Positions 8,136 to 17,487 of a stretch of 64,000 bases of DNA are shown piece after piece. Each line of letters starts with the position of its first letter. Position 1 is the stretch's first letter. The notes under the pieces are model-generated. The model saw only the letters and a list, made by a program, of their open reading frames with translations, ran no database searches and had not been told where the DNA came from. The stretch comes from Bacteroides sp. (GTDB taxonomy: Bacteria > Bacillota > Clostridia > Oscillospirales > Acutalibacteraceae). The position numbers and the translations under genes are program-made. The DNA is taken from contig JAMPEQ010000009.1 in assembly GCA_023665085.1 (NCBI GenBank), positions 1 through 64,000 on the forward strand, given 5' to 3'.

Positions 8136-9233
8136 TTAAGAAAGAATTATTTTGCAAATTCTGTCGATATCATCAGCTTTCAAATCAGAATATAATGGCA
8201 GACAGATTACCCTTTTTGCTGTATATTCTGCAACAGGTGTATTTTGGATACCGCATTTTTCCTTAACGGCAGTAAGCTCGCTGGTTAATGGATAAAAATA
8301 TTTTCTTGCGTGGATATTTTCATTTGCAAGCTCTTCAATAACCTGCTCTCTTGTTTTTGAAAATTCTTCGGTAAAAACAACAGGATAGTAAGCGTAATTC
8401 CTATCAACAGTATTATCGGGCTTTAATACCTTTAGTCCCTTTTGGTTTTGCAAATGACTGTCATATCTTTCATAAGCAGCACGTCTTTTTGCCTTTTCTT
8501 CATCAGTGTGGCGAAGATTGCATATTCCCATAGCCGCATGAATTTCAGACATTTTTGCATTTGTGCCGATAAAGGAGGCGTCCTCATCCTTATTCATTCC
8601 AAAGCTTTTGATTTTGTATATTGAGTCCTTTTCTTCAGGTTTGCAGACAATGCAGCCGCCCTCAACTGTATTGTATACCTTTGTTGCATGAAAACTGAAG
8701 GTGGACATGTCACCATAGCAGGCAATGCTTTTTCCTTTAATTTTAACTCCGAAAGCATGGGCTGCATCGTATAATACTTTAAGATTATGCTTTTTTGCAA
8801 TACGTTCAATTTCATCAACATTGCATGGTGTGCCGTAAACATGAACAGGTACAATAGCCACAGTTTTGTCTGTAATCAGCTCTTCGATTTTTGTTGTGTC
8901 AATGCAAAGAGTGTCCTTGTCAATGTCACAGAAAACAGGGGTTAATCCACATCTGAGAATTGACAGTGTAGTTGATGCAAAGGTGAAAGGTGTCGTTATA
9001 ACTTCACCTTCGTTTAAGCCCATTGCCTGAAGTGCAATTTCCAGAGCCATGTGGCCGTTTGTTACCAGACAGGCAGAGTCAACGTTTAAAAATTTTTCAA
9101 TTTCCGATTCAAGCTTTTGATGCTTTGGCCCGTTGTTTGTCAGCCATTTTCTGTCCCATATATCTTTAATTTCTTCAACAAACTCCTCGTAAGGAGGCAT
9201 TGACGGTGATGTTACGTTAATTATTTCTCCCAT
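8136..9233 (-). CDS. DegT/DnrJ/EryC1 sugar aminotransferase
   Basis: A 365-residue PLP-dependent nucleotide-sugar aminotransferase. The PLP lysine is K185 in SFHATKVYNTVEGG and the ring-stacking/aspartate pair is D156-A-A-H. With RmlA and RmlB in the same operon and no RmlC or RmlD, the likely substrate is dTDP-4-keto-6-deoxyglucose, giving dTDP-4-amino-4,6-dideoxyglucose (VioA-like). A 3-amino product would need a ketoisomerase, which is not seen. It starts 7 bp after the ATP-grasp gene without a strong ribosome site, which suggests coupled translation. Regiospecificity is inferred from context and family resemblance. Confidence 0.85.
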   Translation of the reverse strand: MGEIINVTSPSMPPYEEFVEEIKDIWDRKWLTNNGPKHQKLESEIEKFLNVDSACLVTNGHMALEIALQAMGLNEGEVITTPFTFASTTLSILRCGLTPVFCDIDKDTLCIDTTKIEELITDKTVAIVPVHVYGTPCNVDEIERIAKKHNLKVLYDAAHAFGVKIKGKSIACYGDMSTFSFHATKVYNTVEGGCIVCKPEEKDSIYKIKSFGMNKDEDASFIGTNAKMSEIHAAMGICNLRHTDEEKAKRRAAYERYDSHLQNQKGLKVLKPDNTVDRNYAYYPVVFTEEFSKTREQVIEELANENIHARKYFYPLTSELTAVKEKCGIQNTPVAEYTAKRVICLPLYSDLKADDIDRICKIILS

Positions 9234-9240
9234 TTGTTAA

Positions 9241-10530
9241 TTACCAACCTATATTTTTCCAGTCAATTAAGGCTTCTATTTCGTCAAGATCAAATACATT
9301 TATTCCGCATTTATCCATAACGTCCTTTCTTTCTCTAAAGGAATCGTCAATGAATATAGCGTCTTTTTCTTTTATGTAGTCCGATTTCTTTTCATCGGCC
9401 TTAAGATGAATTATCTCGTCAAATAAATCCTTTGATACCTTGTGCTTCTTTAAGGTTTCATCAATAACTCTTGCGTGGCGGGAAATCAGAACAATCTTCT
9501 TTCTCTCATTTACACATTGATACAGAAACATCAAAAGCCACTGATTAACCTTGTTTCCAAGCTCAAGAGTATCGTCAAGGTCAACATAAACTGTGCTGTA
9601 GCTTTGGTTTATGGTATATCTGTTGATTAATGCTCTGTCGACCTCAATATCATAGTCATGTGCCAGCACATCAACCTCATATCCAAGCATATTATATATT
9701 GTCAAAACAGGAAAGTTTATTCCTCTGTTTCTTGAAAGTCCCATTGTTCCGGGAATACGCGGTGAGATTTCCAGCAGTTTATATTCACTATCGTTATTTC
9801 TTTTTAGCTGAAAGAACCATGCACCATTGAACTCAAGTCTGCTGTTAATTGTCTCAGCAATTTCAATCAGTCTGCTGTCAGTAATAAGCTTTCTTGAATT
9901 CATACTTATTCCGCTTTTTGTACGGATTCTGTCACGCAGGCTTGCAACTCTCAGTTTTCCGTGAATATCAGTAAAGCAGTCAATAGTATATTCTGTTCCG
10001 CTGAGATATTCGCATATAACGACCTCGTCTTTTTCAAGAAGTCTTATATCAAGCTCCTGTTCAGAGTTAATCTTTATTGCACCATTAGAGCCCTGACCGA
10101 CTGATGGCTTCACAAAAACAGGGTATCCTGTAATTTCGCTCTTGTCAGCAAAGGTTTTTGGAATGAAATCCTCACCTGCAAAAAAACTGTAGGTTTTTGC
10201 TTTTGAACGGCAGATGTCCACTGTTTTGAGTGCAGATGTAACAACTTTTGCATCAATTTCATTCTGATGTTCAGTGAGCTTTAAGCAAACACTGTCGTGA
10301 GCAGGGTAGATGAAATCAATGTTGTTTTCTCTTACTATATTATTAATTTTTTCAATGAAATCATCATCCGTTACAAACGGAACGTCATTTATGATATTTT
10401 TGTAAACCATTCTTGCATGGTCTGTTGCACTGGTTGCTCCTATAACATTAAGCATTTTAGAAAACTTAAGTGCGTTGTAAATTTCTAATCCGATTTCAGT
10501 TCCTGCGGGAAAAATAAGAATATTATACAT
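9241..10530 (-). CDS. ATP-grasp ligase fused to a HAD-like domain
   Basis: A 429-residue fusion. Residues ~1-300 are a CarB-like ATP-grasp ligase: YPVFVKPSVGQGSNGA nucleotide loop, CEYLSGTEYTIDCF, and LLEISPRIPG as the metal-binding strand. Residues ~305-429 are a HAD domain with motif DLDDTLE and a late IFIDDSFRER motif. ATP-grasp enzymes join a carboxylate to an amine. Its place immediately before the aminotransferase suggests acylation of the amino sugar, perhaps with an amino acid; the HAD part could remove a phosphate from an intermediate. Neither substrate is shown by sequence. A weak AGGATA ribosome site precedes the start. Confidence 0.75.
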   Translation of the reverse strand: MYNILIFPAGTEIGLEIYNALKFSKMLNVIGATSATDHARMVYKNIINDVPFVTDDDFIEKINNIVRENNIDFIYPAHDSVCLKLTEHQNEIDAKVVTSALKTVDICRSKAKTYSFFAGEDFIPKTFADKSEITGYPVFVKPSVGQGSNGAIKINSEQELDIRLLEKDEVVICEYLSGTEYTIDCFTDIHGKLRVASLRDRIRTKSGISMNSRKLITDSRLIEIAETINSRLEFNGAWFFQLKRNNDSEYKLLEISPRIPGTMGLSRNRGINFPVLTIYNMLGYEVDVLAHDYDIEVDRALINRYTINQSYSTVYVDLDDTLELGNKVNQWLLMFLYQCVNERKKIVLISRHARVIDETLKKHKVSKDLFDEIIHLKADEKKSDYIKEKDAIFIDDSFRERKDVMDKCGINVFDLDEIEALIDWKNIGW

Positions 10531-10553
10531 TTGTTTTATCCTGATATTGTTTA

Positions 10554-12029
10554 TTATTTCTTTTCAAAAATAGAATTTCCGTTTTTCAGCTCAATGCTGT
10601 TTCCTGTTCTGCATACGGCAATTACGTCGCCATTCTTATCAGTAAGCTTAGTTCGGCTGACTCTGGAGTGAATAATGTAACATACCGTAAAATAGTATTC
10701 ACTGCCCTCTTTTAAAGAGTCCAGCTTGCTTTTGCTGAGATTAAAGCCAAAAAACAGCTTTTTATTGTTTATCGAAGTCTTTTCAGCCTTAAGTCTCATT
10801 TTTTCTCTCTTGCCTTTGTTCATTAAATATACACAGGCAAGCTCCGGCTTACAGCTATCCCATATATCAGCATGAACAGAAAATGAATATTCCTGCTCGG
10901 TTTCAGTCACCTCAGCATTGAACTCGGGTATAAAAAATCTGTTTTGAGTGCGAAATTCCAAAGGAATTTCCAAGTCGTCGTATTCATAAACAACTTTGTC
11001 ATCTTCTGCCGTGTGCTTATGCTTGCTTTCCATACTGATAAAGTGTTTAAAATCGTCAAAGCGTTTTGACTTTATAAGATACGCCAGTGTTTTAACACGG
11101 TATGTTAAAAATTCACATTCGCTGATTTCTTCATAACAAAAGCTTTTTAAATATTTATGCATTTCTTTAAGATAAAGTTCTCTGAATTCTTCATTACCGG
11201 CAGTATCAACTGCTAAAATAAGCAGCCGCATAAGACCGCTTATTCTGCTGTATGCATACATTTGCTCCCAGCCCTTTTTCCTGAAAAGCTTGTCTGTTTT
11301 TTCCATCATTCTCATACGATCTTCAAAATTGCTTTTTTCAGATCTGGTTCGGGTTACAGACTGATAGCTGTCGCCATTTGTATCATGCTTTCGCCAGTGA
11401 TAAGTAATACCTGTGCAGGTGCATATTTTTTTTGCGTGCATAAATGCTTTGCAGTTGAAATTTCTGTCAGCATTCATTGCACCCTTTTCAAGATATATTT
11501 TATTACTCGTGAGCATTTTTCGTTTATAAAGACGTCCCCAATAATATGGATTGAAGGAAAGAAACGGTGCCTGTCTTATGTCATTAACCGATACTTCTCT
11601 TTCCCATGTAATCCAGTCGGGAACATAGTCAAGGTTATAGAGCCTATCGTTTCTGAGTATTTTTCCTCTGCCGATAACGATGTCACTGTCATGCTTATCT
11701 GCTTTGGTAATAAGTCTTTTAAGGCTTGATTTAGGTAGCTTGTCATCAGAGTCCATAAGGAATATATATCGTCCTTTAGCAATTTTTATTCCCTGATTGC
11801 AGGCCTCTGCTCCGCCTGTATTCTTTTTGTTTTGAATATAGATTACATTGTTTTTTTGGTCAATGCTTTTTTTGATTATTGCATCAAGCTCTTCATCATT
11901 GTCATTGTTAATAATTATAAGTTCAAAATTTGTAAAGGTCTGTGCAAAAATTGAGTTTAAGCATTCCTCTATCCACTTTTTTGTATTGTATACAACAAGA
12001 ATAACACTAATATCAATGTTACTTGACAC
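10554..12029 (-). CDS. Family 2 glycosyltransferase
   Basis: A 491-residue GT2 enzyme. The N-terminal GT-A domain begins ISVILVVYNTKKWIEECLNSI, with NNDNDEE and the DXD-like FLMDSDDKLP near residue 95. A C-terminal extension of about 250 residues holds a beta-rich module (residues ~370-490) of the type seen in teichoic-acid and capsule transferases. The start is GTG at 12029, with AAGGAG 9-10 bases upstream. It is expected to act at the inner face of the membrane, extending the repeat unit with a nucleotide sugar. The donor may be the dTDP-amino sugar made by neighbours; this is inference. Confidence 0.85.
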   Translation of the reverse strand: MSSNIDISVILVVYNTKKWIEECLNSIFAQTFTNFELIIINNDNDEELDAIIKKSIDQKNNVIYIQNKKNTGGAEACNQGIKIAKGRYIFLMDSDDKLPKSSLKRLITKADKHDSDIVIGRGKILRNDRLYNLDYVPDWITWEREVSVNDIRQAPFLSFNPYYWGRLYKRKMLTSNKIYLEKGAMNADRNFNCKAFMHAKKICTCTGITYHWRKHDTNGDSYQSVTRTRSEKSNFEDRMRMMEKTDKLFRKKGWEQMYAYSRISGLMRLLILAVDTAGNEEFRELYLKEMHKYLKSFCYEEISECEFLTYRVKTLAYLIKSKRFDDFKHFISMESKHKHTAEDDKVVYEYDDLEIPLEFRTQNRFFIPEFNAEVTETEQEYSFSVHADIWDSCKPELACVYLMNKGKREKMRLKAEKTSINNKKLFFGFNLSKSKLDSLKEGSEYYFTVCYIIHSRVSRTKLTDKNGDVIAVCRTGNSIELKNGNSIFEKK

Positions 12030-12052
12030 AGCTTACACTCCTTATAGCAGAA

Positions 12053-13072
12053 TTACTTTTTGCCGTAATGTTTTTCGTAATAATCCTGATATTCACCTTT
12101 GATAATAGGTGTCCACCAATCCTTGTTTTCAAGATACCAGCTGACTGTCAAATCAATGCCGTCGTCAAATTTTGTGTTAGGTGTCCATCCAAGCTCTTTT
12201 TCGATCTTGGATGCATCAATAGCATATCTCATATCATGACCTGGTCTGTCAGTTACATATTCTATAAGACTTTCAGGCTTACCCAGCTTTTCAAGTATTG
12301 TTTTAACAACCTGAAGATTTGTTCTTTCGTTGTGACCGCCTATGTTGTAAACATTTCCTTCTTTGCCGTTTCTTATGATAAGGTCAATTGCTGCACAGTG
12401 ATCCTCAACATAAAGCCAGTCACGAACATTTTCGCCCTTGCCGTAAACGGGAAGCTTTTTGTCTGCCAGTGCATTAATAATCATCAGCGGAATAAGCTTT
12501 TCAGGGAAGTGGAAAGGACCATAGTTATTTGAACAGCGTGAAATACTTACAGGCAGATTGAATGTTCTGTGATAAGCAAGCACCAGCAAATCTGCAGAAG
12601 CTTTGCTTGCTGAGTATGGTGATGAGGTATGAATAGGAGTATCCTCAGTAAAGAATAAGTCAGGTCTGTCAAGAGGCAAATCACCGTAAACCTCATCGGT
12701 TGATACCTGATGATATCTTTGAATTCCATACTTTCTGCAGGCATCCATAAGCACCTGAGTACCAAGAATATTTGTTTTAAGGAAGATTTCAGGATTTTCA
12801 ATTGATCTGTCAACGTGGCTTTCAGCTGCAAAGTTGACGACAATATCAAATTTCTCGTTTTCAAAAAGATTAAAAACAAGCTCTCTGTCTGCAATATTGC
12901 CCTTAACAAATTTAAAGTTAGGATTTTCACTTGCTTTGTCAAGTGTTGCAAGATTGCCTGCATATGTTAATGCATCAAGGCAGACAACTTCGTCCTCCTT
13001 GTGATTATTTAAAATATAGTAAACAAAATTTGAACCAATAAAACCGGCTCCTCCGGTTACTAAAAGCTTCAT
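12053..13072 (-). CDS. rmlB: dTDP-glucose 4,6-dehydratase
   Basis: A 339-residue extended short-chain dehydrogenase: NAD-binding GGAGFIGSN at residues 7-15, catalytic TDE near residues 125-127 and YSASK (tyrosine/lysine pair near 150). It makes dTDP-4-keto-6-deoxy-D-glucose from dTDP-glucose. Length is typical of RmlB. It follows rmlA by 11 bp, with a GGAG ribosome site. rmlC and rmlD are absent from this window, so the product probably feeds the DegT aminotransferase rather than rhamnose, unless those genes lie elsewhere. Confidence 0.93.
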   Translation of the reverse strand: MKLLVTGGAGFIGSNFVYYILNNHKEDEVVCLDALTYAGNLATLDKASENPNFKFVKGNIADRELVFNLFENEKFDIVVNFAAESHVDRSIENPEIFLKTNILGTQVLMDACRKYGIQRYHQVSTDEVYGDLPLDRPDLFFTEDTPIHTSSPYSASKASADLLVLAYHRTFNLPVSISRCSNNYGPFHFPEKLIPLMIINALADKKLPVYGKGENVRDWLYVEDHCAAIDLIIRNGKEGNVYNIGGHNERTNLQVVKTILEKLGKPESLIEYVTDRPGHDMRYAIDASKIEKELGWTPNTKFDDGIDLTVSWYLENKDWWTPIIKGEYQDYYEKHYGKK

Positions 13073-13083
13073 GTTATTCTCCT

Positions 13084-13953
13084 TTAATTCTGGTTTGAGA
13101 GAGTTAAAAGATACTGACCGTAATCAGTCATTTTAAGTTCCTCTCCAAGCTTCATAAGCTGTTCGTCATTTATAAAACCACGTCTCCATGCGATTTCTTC
13201 AATGCATGAAATGTAAAATCCCTGTCTGTTCTGAACAGCCTCAACATATTCGCTTGCCTTAAGCATACCCTGCGGTGTGCCGGTGTCAAGCCATGCCATT
13301 CCTCTTCCGAGGAGTGATACATATAAATCTCCTCGTTTGAGATATTCGTTGTTTATAGACGTAATTTCTATCTCACCACGTTCAGAAGGTTTAACGTTCT
13401 TTGCAATTTCCACAACATCATTGTCGTAAAAATATAATCCCGGAACGGCAAAATTTGACTTCGGCTTTTCAGGCTTTTCCTCAAGGGAAATGACTTTTCC
13501 GTCTTCACCAAATTCAACAACGCCGAATGCTTTCGGGTTTTTAACAGGATATCCGAATACTGTTGCACCGCTCTTTCTGGCAGTAGCAGATCTGAGAATT
13601 TCCGTAAAATTTGTGCCGAAGAAGATATTGTCACCAAGTACAAGGCATACATTGTCATTTCCAATGAATTCATCACCGATAATAAATGCTTCGGCAAGGC
13701 CTCGCGGCTGCTCCTGCACCTTATATGAAATGCTTATACCTATTCTTGATCCGTCACCTAAAAGTGATTGGTAAATCGGAGTATCCTCCGGTGTTGAAAT
13801 AATAAGAATATCTTTAATACCTGCAAGCAGTAATACCGAAAGCGGATAGTAAATCATCGGCTTGTCGTAAATAGGCAGAAGCTGCTTTGAAACAACCTTT
13901 GTCATAGGATAAAGACGTGTACCCTTACCGCCGGCTAAAATTATTCCCTTCAT
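13084..13953 (-). CDS. rmlA: Glucose-1-phosphate thymidylyltransferase
   Basis: A 289-residue Rml[21 protein letters not shown] nucleotide/Mg loop at residues 8-27, then [13 protein letters not shown] and the EEKP segment, all characteristic of the short homotetrameric form. It makes dTDP-glucose from dTTP and glucose 1-phosphate in the cytosol. GGAG lies 8 bases before the ATG. A 70-bp gap separates it from the upstream GT2/TagF-like gene; I see no convincing promoter or terminator there. Confidence 0.94.
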   Translation of the reverse strand: MKGIILAGGKGTRLYPMTKVVSKQLLPIYDKPMIYYPLSVLLLAGIKDILIISTPEDTPIYQSLLGDGSRIGISISYKVQEQPRGLAEAFIIGDEFIGNDNVCLVLGDNIFFGTNFTEILRSATARKSGATVFGYPVKNPKAFGVVEFGEDGKVISLEEKPEKPKSNFAVPGLYFYDNDVVEIAKNVKPSERGEIEITSINNEYLKRGDLYVSLLGRGMAWLDTGTPQGMLKASEYVEAVQNRQGFYISCIEEIAWRRGFINDEQLMKLGEELKMTDYGQYLLTLSNQN

Positions 13954-14023
13954 GTTTTTCTCCTCTAAATTTCAATTCAGTAATCAAACAAAATTGTAAA
14001 GTTAAATATTACTTTTGCTGATT

Positions 14024-16321
14024 TCAGCCCAGCATTTGCTTAACCTTTTCTATAATTCGTTCTGAATTATTTTTGTCGTTTGCAGACATGTCGTACATAG
14101 TATCTTTTGTACGCTGACGAAGCTCTTTGTCTATTGTCGGATCAGCAAGTCTTGCTTCAACCATGTCCATGGCCTCCATCCAGTCAGCAGTCTGTTGACC
14201 GGGCATAATCTTGTCGTAGTCATACAGCATAGGTGTAGCATCAAGATATATGTCCTTGTCATTATTGAATATAACCACAGGCTTGTTCATAAGAATAAAA
14301 TCAAACATTGAATTGCCGTAGTCGTTAATCATAAGCTCATAGTTCGGCAGATTGCAGAATAAATCACCTGCATTAAGAGTGTTAATGTGGCTGTATCTGT
14401 CAAGTATGCCGTTTAGTCTTGTCTTTTCAACAGGAGAATATCTCTTGTCAAGGAAGAAATCCATGAAAACATCAAGGTTTTTTAAGCGTTCGTTAATCTG
14501 TTCTGCATGCTTAAAGAAGTTATTGAGATAAGCCTCCTGATTGATTATGGATTTTCGCGGTGCAGGGGAGAGGAGAATTTTTCTTCTCGTATCACCCTTG
14601 TTGTCACGTACTGCATAGCTTCTCGGTGCACCGCAAATCATTATATTCTCTTTTGGAATATTGAAAAATTCTTCTTGAATTTTTGCGATTTTTTTATTTG
14701 GAGCTATGCTTAAAAATGTATCTTCATAATTTTCAACAAAATAATTTTTATTGATGTTATCCAGAGTAACAGAGCTGTATCTTTCAGGCTTGCTGTCAAC
14801 AACCTTCTGAGGATTTCCGTTTGGTGAAAATTCATCCTCTTTATAGATATCATCTTTAGTGAAATCTCTTATATACGAGCCTTTTCCAAGTCTGACGATT
14901 TTGGTTCCTGCGTTAAAGCCTTTGACATTTAAAGCTTTTGTTTTGCTGTCGTTTACAAATGCAACAGAAGCCTTTTTCATTATCTCTGTACATTCCTCAG
15001 AGCCTATTTTTACCATTGGAAGATTTTCAGCTTCGGCTAATTTCAACAGGCTTTGATTTTTTGTTATCCACACAGGATGAATTTCAGGATGATAAGCAAT
15101 AACGTATTCGTAAAGATTTTTTGTGTTGCCTGAAAAAGATTTTCTGCCCTCGCAGCTGAATACCCAAAGGCTTTTGTCCTTGGGAGCGTCTGCAAATGAA
15201 GAGTAGAAGCAAACCTTTTTAACAGCACTGTCTGTGAGCTTTTCTTCACGTTTCTCAAGCTTTTTGTTAATGCTTTTCTGAACTTTTTTGTCCTTTAATA
15301 ACAGGTTGACACCTTCTACAGTGTAGATACCATTAAGGGTGTTCATTCTGCGGCGAACAGCATCATTGCTTTCTGCTGCCAGGCTTGCGGCATAAGGATA
15401 TTTTTCATATGCCTCTTTAAGAAGCTCAAAATCACCTGTTTTTATGATGTATCTGATATAGTTGTTAAATTCAACTGCAATTCTGTTTCTTATATCCTTA
15501 TTGGCAAAGGAATTATAATACTTTTTAAAATAATTTTCCAAATCCATTGCCATTTCAATCCAGCTTGCACGGCTTTTTAAAAAGTGATCTGTCTTGCTGT
15601 CAAACATAATAACGCCGACTTCAGATCTTCTGTAAACAGACATAGTGTCAGGAATAAATCCTATTGGTTCGTCACCTGCCTGAATCATCATCAGTGAATG
15701 ATCGCCGTAAATGTGACGGTAATACCATTCGGGAATATCTCTGCTGTTGTCCCAGCGGTAAAAAATTGAAGATGTATGTGCAGGCCCGTATTTTATATAA
15801 TAATCCATATATATAGTGGTTAATGAGTTGTCATAACCGGGTATAGAGCTTGGAATGAAAATATCTCCGTTTTCATCAGGAATATACCAGTCATTCAAAT
15901 ACCACGATTCATCAGCCTGAATTCTCGTGTTATGAAAGCATGCTCTGTAGTCAGGATTTTCCTGCATAAAGTCAAACTGCTTCTGAAGCTTGTACTCATC
16001 AATCCAGTAATCATCACCCTCACAAAAGGCAACATAGGGTGTTCCTGCTCTTCTGCATAAATCAATAAGATTTCTTTGAGCACCCATATTTTGTTCTCTG
16101 ATAAAAGGGATAATTAAATCAGGGTACTTTTCTGCATATTCAAGAACTATTTCGGCTGTTCTGTCAGGACCTTTATCTTCACCGACCAAAATCTGATATT
16201 TAAAATTAGTTTTCTGTGACACAAAGCTGTCTAAAGCCTGTGCTATATAATCCTCATGGCCATAGGTAATGCAAATTACCGATACAAGAGGCTTGTCATT
16301 TTCTGAAAAATTATTCTCCAT
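14024..16321 (-). CDS. Bifunctional GT2 glycosyltransferase / degenerate TagF-like transferase
   Basis: A 765-residue protein. Residues ~10-340 are a GT2 domain (SVICITYGHEDYIAQALDS; CEGDDYW as the DXD-like site). Residues ~365-765 align in layout with CDP-glycerol glycerophosphotransferases, but the usual motifs are changed: KGSYIRD in place of HGTPLK, CGAPRSY for GYPRND, SPAPRKS for APTWRD, INDYGNSMFD for TDYSSVFFD. The family His in HGTPLK is therefore missing. It could use another CDP- or CMP-linked donor or be inactive in that half. The canonical version of the same domain is at 21170-22438, which makes the contrast visible. GGAGG precedes the ATG. Confidence 0.75.
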   Translation of the reverse strand: MENNFSENDKPLVSVICITYGHEDYIAQALDSFVSQKTNFKYQILVGEDKGPDRTAEIVLEYAEKYPDLIIPFIREQNMGAQRNLIDLCRRAGTPYVAFCEGDDYWIDEYKLQKQFDFMQENPDYRACFHNTRIQADESWYLNDWYIPDENGDIFIPSSIPGYDNSLTTIYMDYYIKYGPAHTSSIFYRWDNSRDIPEWYYRHIYGDHSLMMIQAGDEPIGFIPDTMSVYRRSEVGVIMFDSKTDHFLKSRASWIEMAMDLENYFKKYYNSFANKDIRNRIAVEFNNYIRYIIKTGDFELLKEAYEKYPYAASLAAESNDAVRRRMNTLNGIYTVEGVNLLLKDKKVQKSINKKLEKREEKLTDSAVKKVCFYSSFADAPKDKSLWVFSCEGRKSFSGNTKNLYEYVIAYHPEIHPVWITKNQSLLKLAEAENLPMVKIGSEECTEIMKKASVAFVNDSKTKALNVKGFNAGTKIVRLGKGSYIRDFTKDDIYKEDEFSPNGNPQKVVDSKPERYSSVTLDNINKNYFVENYEDTFLSIAPNKKIAKIQEEFFNIPKENIMICGAPRSYAVRDNKGDTRRKILLSPAPRKSIINQEAYLNNFFKHAEQINERLKNLDVFMDFFLDKRYSPVEKTRLNGILDRYSHINTLNAGDLFCNLPNYELMINDYGNSMFDFILMNKPVVIFNNDKDIYLDATPMLYDYDKIMPGQQTADWMEAMDMVEARLADPTIDKELRQRTKDTMYDMSANDKNNSERIIEKVKQMLG

Positions 16322-16338
16322 ATAATCCTCCGAGTATA

Positions 16339-17208
16339 TTACTGCTTCTTTTCATCAAAAAATACTACCTTGTCAAAGTGCGGCTTTCTGTCTTCTATCT
16401 TAGGCATTTCCATGAAATTGCCGTACATAGAGGTCAAAACGTTTTCAGGGCGGTTAGGTACTGCAACCTCAACACCCTCAAAGACAAGCTTTTTAGTTGG
16501 AAATACATCGTTATACTCGAATGAACATTCAATTATTGTATCCTTATTGCCTACGCAGATTTTTTCATCACTGCTGTTAATTTTCTTTTTTAGTTTTTTC
16601 AGTTTAAGCTTGTCCCTTAAATCTCCTGCAAGATATTTAGGAAATGACAAAAGACTTTGTGTAGGTGCTTTTTTGCTGTATTTACTGTCTCTTGATTTGA
16701 TTCTGCACTCAAGTTTCTTGACAGCATCTGAATAAATATACTCATTTTTGTTGACGAGTGTTACCTTTAAAATATCAACACATATTCCGTGATATTTAAA
16801 TTTTCTGTCCATTTTCCATAGTGACTCATAGGTATCACTGTTAAGATCTCTTACCTTTGTCCATTTCGGCCAGTAAATAGGATCTGTTCTTCTGTTGTGT
16901 GCAATCATGTCAGACGGAAGTTCGCGCCTTAACAGCTCAACAGCTCTTGCATAGTCCCAGTCAAAAACAAATAAATCACAGTCATCATCCCATGGAATGA
17001 AACCATTGTGCCTGATTAAGCCCAAAAGAGTACCATGTGCCAGTACGTATGCAATGTTATGCTTTTCAAAAATATCTACAACGACTTTCAGCATTTCAAC
17101 GGATTTTTTCTGACATCTTTTTATGTCTTCAATTCCGTAGCTGTCGCTTACATAAAATTCAATACCATTCTTATCCTTGTATAATGAAAATCGGTTTTGT
17201 TTCTCCAT
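16339..17208 (-). CDS. LicD family phosphotransferase
   Basis: A 289-residue LicD protein, third LicD domain in this locus. The core motif GTLLGLIRHNGFIPWDDDCD is near residues 56-75. The longer frame begins at a TTG; I prefer the ATG at 17208, which has GGTGGGGG just upstream. It is first gene of the long minus-strand operon, 17 bp ahead of the GT2/TagF-like gene. Probably cytosolic or membrane-peripheral, transferring a phospho-substituent to a lipid-linked glycan. It is more distant from the other two LicD domains than they are from each other, so a different donor or acceptor is likely. Confidence 0.82.
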   Translation of the reverse strand: MEKQNRFSLYKDKNGIEFYVSDSYGIEDIKRCQKKSVEMLKVVVDIFEKHNIAYVLAHGTLLGLIRHNGFIPWDDDCDLFVFDWDYARAVELLRRELPSDMIAHNRRTDPIYWPKWTKVRDLNSDTYESLWKMDRKFKYHGICVDILKVTLVNKNEYIYSDAVKKLECRIKSRDSKYSKKAPTQSLLSFPKYLAGDLRDKLKLKKLKKKINSSDEKICVGNKDTIIECSFEYNDVFPTKKLVFEGVEVAVPNRPENVLTSMYGNFMEMPKIEDRKPHFDKVVFFDEKKQ

Positions 17209-17289
17209 TTCCCCCACCAATATATTTATATCCGAATTTTATTATTATAACTAAAATTTTAGTAAAAAGTTATAATTTAATTTTATAAT

Positions 17290-17318
17290 ATTATAGTACA
17301 AATGTACAAAAAAGTAAA
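17290..17318 (-). promoter_or_regulatory. Promoter of the surface-glycan operon
   Basis: On the minus strand: TTTACT (17313-17318), 17-bp spacer, TATAAT (17290-17295), about 75 nt ahead of the first LicD start. A self-complementary ACTAAAATTTTAGT lies in the leader near 17250-17263. The gap 17209-17487 holds this promoter and the divergent clc promoter; I see nothing else in it. Confidence 0.6.
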
Positions 17319-17451
17319 GACCTAACAGCACTGTGTATAAAACTTAAAATTTCCATAAATTTATGCATGATTTTCTCAATATTATACAACTGTTAATTAG
17401 CTGAGGTGTTGTAACAAAGTATTTATTTCCTGCAGTAAATGAAGATTACTA

Positions 17452-17480
17452 TTGCCTAAGCCGTAAAAATAGATTAAAAT
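17452..17480 (+). promoter_or_regulatory. Promoter of clc gene, close enough for a leaderless mRNA
   Basis: TTGCCT (17452-17457), 17-bp spacer, TAAAAT (17475-17480), then 7 bases (AGTCAGT) and the ATG at 17488. Transcription would begin at or next to the start codon. No Shine-Dalgarno sequence is present upstream of the ATG. Confidence 0.6.
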
Positions 17481-17487
17481 AGTCAGT

